Below, in pieces: positions 51,763 through 56,473 of a stretch of 56,473 nucleotides of DNA (the first letter of the stretch is position 1; every line of letters begins with the position of its first letter). A program made the position numbers and the translations under genes. The notes below the pieces were generated by a model. The model made no database searches. It had not been told where the DNA came from and saw only the letters and a program-made list of their open reading frames with translations. Origin of the DNA: Paludibacteraceae bacterium (GTDB taxonomy: Bacteria; Bacteroidota; Bacteroidia; Bacteroidales; Paludibacteraceae); NCBI GenBank assembly GCA_024683975.1, contig JAIKXR010000098.1:1-56473 (forward strand). The letters are read 5' to 3'.

Positions 51763-51813
51763 TATTTACCTTTTTTATACAAAATTGTAATACATAAATT
51801 GCAAAATATGTGC

Positions 51814-52812
51814 TTATTGCTGTCTTATGCTTTCTTCGTGCAACGCATGACAGATGGCAGTAACTGTCTCTTCCGCCAGTCCGTTTGATTTTTCTTCCTC
51901 TATGCGTCTTGTCAGTATGTCATCAAACCTTGCAGGCTGTCTTACTGCCACGCCTTTCTGCCTCTTCCATTCGCCTATACGTCTGCTTATAGCCATGCGC
52001 CGGTTAATAGTCTTCCACAGTTCATCGTCCACTTCGTCCATCATCACTCTCAACCAACGAAGTGGCATATCTGTCACATTCACTTCTTTGACAAGCGACC
52101 GCAATGTCTCTCTCAACGTCTCTGGCGTTATCTGCTGCTTTGCATCCGACCAAGCCTCTTCGGGATGCGGGTGAACCTCTATCATCAGTCCGTCGTAGTC
52201 CAGCGTCATTGCTTTCTCGCACAGTCGGCCAATCAGTTTGGCATCGCCCGACATGTGACTCGGATCCAGCAGTAACGGAACACCAGCCATTTCCTGACGA
52301 AACCGGTAAGCCATCTCCCAACAAGGTCGATGGTTGCAGCCCCTATGCACAGCCATCACTGTAATATTATGTTCTTCTACGGCCTCTTGTATCCTCCTCA
52401 CATTGCCCATCCATAGCGGAGCGTCCTCGTGCATGGCGTTCTTCACCATCACACCTCTCAATTTCACCTTCTCCTCTCTTAATGTTTTTCTTAATCCATT
52501 TGCCAACGCTTGTACTGCAATAGGATTTGATGATGTTCTTGCACCTATCCATACGTATGTCACACCGGCAAGTAATGCTTTCACTAACTGCTCCTCATTG
52601 GTCACTTCCGTTGCTGTCCGCAGTCCCGTTTCTTTCTCTACCCTTTGCAACCATTCCAAACCCTTTTCGCCAACGCCTTGAAAACTGTCTGGTTGTGAGC
52701 GGGGTTTCCACAGTCCCGCCCGGAAGACAGGCGCAAACACACTAAGAGCCGATGCTGCTGCCAGCACCTGCTCCTCCGTTTCCGCAGCGCATGGTCCCGC
52801 TACAAGAAACAT
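51814..52812 (-). CDS. Bifunctional DAHP synthase / chorismate mutase
   Basis: 332 residues. The N-terminal DAHP synthase domain (about 1-240) has VAGPCAAETEEQV, KPRSQPDSFQGVG, GVMVKNAMHEDAPLW, HRGCNH and DPSHMSGD, the signature set of the KDO8P-synthase-like class. The C-terminal AroQ chorismate mutase domain (about 255-332) is helical (DDELWKTINRRMAISRRIGEWKRQKG). It joins the first step of the shikimate pathway to the branch toward Phe and Tyr, as in other Bacteroidota. The ATG at 52812 lies 35 nt after the valS stop; the preceding in-frame codons up to the valS end contain no ATG, GTG or TTG. Confidence 0.94.
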   Translation of the reverse strand: MFLVAGPCAAETEEQVLAAASALSVFAPVFRAGLWKPRSQPDSFQGVGEKGLEWLQRVEKETGLRTATEVTNEEQLVKALLAGVTYVWIGARTSSNPIAVQALANGLRKTLREEKVKLRGVMVKNAMHEDAPLWMGNVRRIQEAVEEHNITVMAVHRGCNHRPCWEMAYRFRQEMAGVPLLLDPSHMSGDAKLIGRLCEKAMTLDYDGLMIEVHPHPEEAWSDAKQQITPETLRETLRSLVKEVNVTDMPLRWLRVMMDEVDDELWKTINRRMAISRRIGEWKRQKGVAVRQPARFDDILTRRIEEEKSNGLAEETVTAICHALHEESIRQQ

Positions 52813-52847
52813 CCGCTGTCTGTCTTTCAGGTTCGTGATATCGGAAT

Positions 52848-55547
52848 TTAGTGGTTCAACGCCTCTAACCTCGCTTTGATGGCGGCGATGCGCTCCAGTG
52901 CATCGTGCTGTTTCTTGCGCTCCAGTTCGATTACCTCCGGCTTGGCGTGTGCCATGAACTTCTCGTTGTTCAGTTTGGCTTCCACACCCCGCAGGAATCC
53001 CTGCTGGTGCGCGAGGTCGGCCTCCATCTTCTTGCGCTCCTCATCCACGTCAAGGAACTGGTTGAGAGGCACGGCATACTCGCTCGTACCCACAATGAAC
53101 GTTGCCGACATAGCGGGCCGTTCGCTGCCTACCTCCACCTTGCTGTGGGTCAGTTTGCTGACCAGTCCGCTCAGCGGAGCGGGACTGATTAGTGTCATCT
53201 CCTCGCGGGGGGATATGTTGTGCTTGGCGCGTATGTTGCGCACACCTGCCACTACCTGTTTGAGGTGTTCTATTGCGTTCCAGAATGTTCCGTCCTTGTC
53301 TTGTGCTAACAACGCCGCGCTGTCCCATTCCGACGTGTCCTCGCGCATGATTGTGTCCCCGTCCTCACGCTCGCGGATGGCGTGGTACAGTTCCTCTGTG
53401 ATGAACGGCATGAACGGGTGCAGCAGCCGCAGCATACGCTCGAAGAACAGCATCGAACAGTCGTAGGTCTTCTGCGCTATCGGGCTGCCGTAGGCGGGCT
53501 TGATCATCTCTAAGTACCAGCCCGAGAACTCGTCCGTAAAGAGTTTGTAAACTGCCATCAGTGCCTCGCTCAGGCGGTATTTCCTCATCAGGTCAGCCAC
53601 TTCCTCTTCGGCTTTGCACAGGCACAGTGTGAACCATGTCACTGCCTCGCGGTCAGTCAGCGGAGCCTCTGCATCGGTCGTCTGCAGACCCTGCAGCATA
53701 CGGAAACAGTTCCATATCTTGATGCAGAAGTTGCTCCCCTGCTCACACAGCGCGTCATCATACAGGATGTCGTTGCCTGCGGGAGCGGAAAGGAGAATGC
53801 CCATGCGCACCCCGTCAGCGCCGTAACGCTCTATCAGGTCCAGCGGGTCGGGTGAGTTGCCAAGCGACTTGCTCATCTTCCTGCCCAGTTTGTCGCGCAC
53901 GATACCCGTGAAGTATACGTGCCTGAAAGGCATCTTCCCCGCATACTCGTACCCTGCCATAATCATTCGTGCCACCCAGAAGAAGATGATATCCGGACCG
54001 GTTACAAGGTCGGCGGTGGGGTAGTAGTAGCGTATCTCCTCGTTGTTGGGATGCTCTATGCCGTCAAACAGCGAGATGGGCCACAGCCACGACGAGAACC
54101 ACGTGTCAAGCGCGCCTTCGTCCTGCACGTAACGCTCCTCGTCCAGACCCTCGTTCGGGTTGCCTTCGCAGACCACAATCTTGTCCTGCGGATAACCCTC
54201 TGCGCCCGTCTCTTCCAACAGCGCCTTGTCGTACCACGCGGGGATGCGGTGTCCCCACCACAACTGGCGGCTGATGCACCAGTCCTTGATGTTCTCCAGC
54301 CAGTTGCGGTATGTGTTCTTGTACTTGGCGGGGTAGAACACTATCTCGTCGTTCATCACAGGCGGCAGCGCTATGTCGGCAAAGTGCTGCATCTTCAGGA
54401 ACCACTGCAGGCTCAGCCGCGGCTCGATGGGCACATTCGTGCGCTCCGAGTAACCGACCTTGTTGTCGTAGTCCTCTATCTTCTCCACTAATCCCGCTTC
54501 CTGTAGGTCCAGAACAATCTGCTTGCGGCACTCAAAGCGGTCCATACCGTGGTACTTGCGCACATTGGCCTGCAGCTCGGGTTCGATGGTGTCCATATTC
54601 AGGTGCGCGTCAGCCGTGAGGATGTCTATAGCACGCAGGTTATATTTCTGCCCCAACGCATAGTCATTCACGTCGTGCGCCGGTGTCACTTTCAGGCAGC
54701 CCGTACCGAACCCTATCTCCACGTAACGGTCTTCGATGATGGGTATCTCTCTGCCGACGCCCGGCACGATTACGTGCTTGCCCCGCAGCCACTGGTTCTT
54801 CTCCTCTTTGGGGTTGATGCACACCGCTATATCGCCGAAGATGGTCTCAGGTCGGGTGGTCGCCACCACGGCGTACTTGTCCGGCTCCTCTGCCACACGG
54901 TATCTGAGGTAGTAGAACTTCGAGTGCTCCTCGTGATATATCACCTCCTCGTCGCTCAGTGCCGTCTGACGCTCGGGGTCCCAGTTGACCATTCTCAGAC
55001 CCTTGTATATCAGCCCTTTCTTGTACAGGTCAACGAACACTTTGATGACCGCCCGCGAACGTGTCTCGTCCATCGTGAACGCCGTCCGCTCCCAGTCGCA
55101 CGAGCAACCCAACTTACGCAGCTGCTTCAATATGATGCCGCCGTGTTCGTCTGTCCAGTCCCACGCATGTTTGAGGAACTGTTCGCGGGTCAGGTCACTC
55201 TTGTTGATGCCCTGTTCCTTGAGCCGCTTGATAACTTTGGCTTCAGTGGCGATGGACGCGTGGTCTGTGCCCGGCACCCAGCAGGCGTTCTTGCCCTCCA
55301 AGCGCGCACGGCGCACTAATACGTCTTGTATTGTCTCGTTCAGCACGTGCCCCATATGCAGTACGCCTGTAACGTTTGGCGGCGGGATAACTATCGTGAA
55401 CGGCTCACGTCCATCCGGTTCGCTGTGGAACAGACCTTTGTCAAGCCAGTACTGATACCACTTGCTCTCCGCCTCCTGCGGATTGTAGGTCGCACTCTCC
55501 TTCTTCTCCTCTGCGGTCACTTTCTTTTCTTCTGCTGCGTCTTTCAT
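52848..55547 (-). CDS. valS: Valyl-tRNA synthetase
   Basis: 899 residues of normal length. It has the HIGH motif as HMGH at 64-67 ([13 protein letters not shown]), a central CP1 editing domain, KMSKS at 557-561, an anticodon-binding helical domain and a C-terminal coiled-coil arm (about 835-899, rich in E/K). A short charged N-terminal extension of about 20 residues ([15 protein letters not shown]) precedes the conserved [14 protein letters not shown]. It charges tRNA-Val. It is first in a minus-strand unit with the DAHP synthase gene and has a consensus promoter. Confidence 0.97.
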   Translation of the reverse strand: MKDAAEEKKVTAEEKKESATYNPQEAESKWYQYWLDKGLFHSEPDGREPFTIVIPPPNVTGVLHMGHVLNETIQDVLVRRARLEGKNACWVPGTDHASIATEAKVIKRLKEQGINKSDLTREQFLKHAWDWTDEHGGIILKQLRKLGCSCDWERTAFTMDETRSRAVIKVFVDLYKKGLIYKGLRMVNWDPERQTALSDEEVIYHEEHSKFYYLRYRVAEEPDKYAVVATTRPETIFGDIAVCINPKEEKNQWLRGKHVIVPGVGREIPIIEDRYVEIGFGTGCLKVTPAHDVNDYALGQKYNLRAIDILTADAHLNMDTIEPELQANVRKYHGMDRFECRKQIVLDLQEAGLVEKIEDYDNKVGYSERTNVPIEPRLSLQWFLKMQHFADIALPPVMNDEIVFYPAKYKNTYRNWLENIKDWCISRQLWWGHRIPAWYDKALLEETGAEGYPQDKIVVCEGNPNEGLDEERYVQDEGALDTWFSSWLWPISLFDGIEHPNNEEIRYYYPTADLVTGPDIIFFWVARMIMAGYEYAGKMPFRHVYFTGIVRDKLGRKMSKSLGNSPDPLDLIERYGADGVRMGILLSAPAGNDILYDDALCEQGSNFCIKIWNCFRMLQGLQTTDAEAPLTDREAVTWFTLCLCKAEEEVADLMRKYRLSEALMAVYKLFTDEFSGWYLEMIKPAYGSPIAQKTYDCSMLFFERMLRLLHPFMPFITEELYHAIREREDGDTIMREDTSEWDSAALLAQDKDGTFWNAIEHLKQVVAGVRNIRAKHNISPREEMTLISPAPLSGLVSKLTHSKVEVGSERPAMSATFIVGTSEYAVPLNQFLDVDEERKKMEADLAHQQGFLRGVEAKLNNEKFMAHAKPEVIELERKKQHDALERIAAIKARLEALNH

Positions 55548-55652
55548 AGCCTGTATAGATGGTTGTTGTTTTAATTATCTTTCTTCCCCTTTTGTCTTTT
55601 CTCCGTCTGTTTCGTACGGATTGCATCTGTGCCTGCATCTTGGTTTCGCCCG

Positions 55653-55683
55653 CAAAAGTACACTCTTTATGTCTTTCCCGCAA
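55653..55683 (-). promoter_or_regulatory. Promoter of valS
   Basis: On the minus strand there is a -33 TTG (55681-55683), a 20-nt spacer and a -7 TACTTTTG (55653-55660). The start is predicted near 55646, giving a leader of about 100 nt that could hold a regulatory structure. No T-box-like motif was recognised. Confidence 0.85.
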
Positions 55684-55795
55684 CTATTTGTCGTTTTTTT
55701 GTGTTCCACCCACTCACCTCAATACCGAATCAAGAACAATATAACCTTATTTGTCACCCGTTACCGAATGCTCTATCGTATCTGTTTCCTAAAAA

Positions 55796-55828
55796 ACTCG
55801 AAAAAAGGACGAAAAAAGGACGAAAAAA
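55796..55828 (+). repeat. A-tract tandem array, three 11-bp units (second copy)
   Basis: The units ACTCGAAAAAA, GGACGAAAAAA and GGACGAAAAAA are made of the same two unit types as 12057-12089, in a different arrangement. It lies upstream of the valS promoter. Confidence 0.88.
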
Positions 55829-56046
55829 GAAACATTGGATTTTTCGTTGACTTCTTCAAACTTGTCGGCTGGTTTTGCACCTTGATGTTGATTGCGATTT
55901 CAGATTTCAAGTTGCAAATTTATGATTTCAAGTTTATGGTTTATGATTCAATGGGTTTGTATAAGACAGAATCACAGTGTGTTATAAAGGCATCGCGGAT
56001 ATTTTGAGGTCTAAAGACCGCTTGGTGTTAATGCGCATTTCGTGTC

Positions 56047-56078
56047 TTTTAGCGCGTCAGTGCAAGGCTGTACTTTTG
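56047..56078 (+). promoter_or_regulatory. Rightward promoter near the window end
   Basis: A perfect -7 TACTTTTG (56071-56078) is preceded after 20 nt by TTTT (56047-56050), a weak -33. It would transcribe at least 390 nt of untranslated sequence within the window. Confidence 0.6.
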
Positions 56079-56142
56079 CGGTGTTCAATGGTCGTAATAT
56101 TGATTTTTGTAATTAACTAAAAATCAGATATTTGTAAATTTT

Positions 56143-56186
56143 AGGTATTGTATAGGTATTGTAAAGGTATTGGGAAGGTATTATGA
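56143..56186 (+). repeat. Four 11-bp tandem repeats
   Basis: The units AGGTATTGTAT, AGGTATTGTAA, AGGTATTGGGA and AGGTATTATGA follow without gaps, about 58 nt after the predicted transcription start. They would be part of the leader RNA. Confidence 0.88.
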
Positions 56187-56473
56187 TGTTATATCAATTG
56201 CCTGAAAATCAGCTGATAATGATCCGAAAAAATACCGGATGAGATTCGATTGTAAAACACTTAAAATTAATTATTTCAAATTTCAAGTTGCAAATTTATG
56301 GTTTCAAGTTGCAAATTTCAAGTAAATGACACCAGGGCAACCGCATCAAATTAATCATAAAGAGTCGCACGATTATATTGCGAAGGGTCGTCATGTTTTG
56401 ATTGAACAGCCAGTCGCAGTAGTTCTTCAAAACAGTTGTATTTTATTGATTTTTAATTGCATATCATTTGTAT

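Larger units (their letters stand above)
55904..56318 (+). repeat. Dispersed 17-21-nt repeat, three full copies
   Basis: The 17-mer TTTCAAGTTGCAAATTT occurs at 55905-55921, 56281-56297 and 56302-56318. The first two share a 21-nt identical core (55904-55924, 56280-56300), and the last two are 21 bp apart. Shorter partial copies follow at 55925. The function is unknown. Confidence 0.85.
55684..56473. other. Gene-free right end of the window
   Basis: No credible coding region was found in these 790 bases; the open frames are low-complexity and cross the repeats. The stretch contains an A-tract 11-bp array (55796-55828), copies of a 17-21-nt repeat, a rightward promoter (56047-56078) and another 11-bp array (56143-56186). 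It is probably the leader and upstream region of a gene beyond the window. Confidence 0.7.

Noticed and set aside
54549..55319. 256-codon plus-strand open frame inside valS
   Set aside because: It is a shadow of a complete, well-conserved valyl-tRNA synthetase gene.
55621..56007. 128-codon plus-strand frame at the right end
   Set aside because: It runs over the valS promoter and the A-tract array, with low-complexity translation.

Overview
The window looks like a chromosomal segment of a member of the Bacteroidales, probably an uncultured gut- or rumen-type relative of Paludibacteraceae/Prevotellaceae. The order-level call rests on several signs. Bacteroidota-type promoters (TTG/TTTG, then 19-21 nt, then TANNTTTG) recur on both strands. 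There are type IX secretion (T9SS) C-terminal domains and lipoproteins with N-terminal lipobox cysteines. Several proteins have typical Bacteroidales architectures: MalQ with N-terminal starch-binding modules, a DAHP synthase-chorismate mutase fusion, a two-domain nucleoside kinase and a GH133-type debranching enzyme. The family-level placement is only an impression.

Layout. 1-5.5 kb: a secreted starch-binding protein (5' end missing), a C10 cysteine peptidase and a secreted GH13 amylase, then a tRNA-Glu on the minus strand. 5.6-11.8 kb: an orphan sensor histidine kinase facing a minus-strand operon manC / debranching enzyme / GT4 glycogen-synthase-like enzyme / ispE. 12.2-24.5 kb: a surface-protein region with secreted proteins (one of 1657 residues with ten repeats) and two outer-membrane beta-barrels. 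24.6-28.6 kb: a lipoprotein and malQ. 28.9-33.3 kb: a 1166-residue T9SS substrate overlapping a third barrel. 33.3-35.5 kb (minus): nucleoside kinase and a SPOR protein. 35.6-47 kb: GH20 hexosaminidase, FNT-like channel, RluA-type pseudouridine synthase, rsfS, ftsH, an M16 peptidase and a secreted protein. 47-48.3 kb: engB and a USP-like protein. 48.3-51.7 kb (minus): yhcH / glgB / nagB. 51.8-55.5 kb (minus): valS and DAHP synthase-chorismate mutase. The last 0.9 kb has no gene but holds a promoter and several repeats.

How it fits together. A large share of the genes handle alpha-glucan: outside the cell (CBM26-type protein, amylase) and inside it (GT4 synthase, GlgB, debranching enzyme, MalQ), spread over four transcription units. 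GH20, NagB and YhcH add amino-sugar use. The rest is mostly housekeeping.

The most unusual signals are these: a shared 28-35-residue C-terminal tail on six secreted proteins, different from the canonical T9SS domain on two others; three clusters that pair secreted proteins with a beta-barrel; five intergenic arrays of unrelated sequence that all have an 11-bp period; a fully overlapping pair of divergent promoters inside an inverted repeat; and a 123-bp convergent overlap between two conserved genes. All functions are inferred from reading the sequence. No database search was possible.
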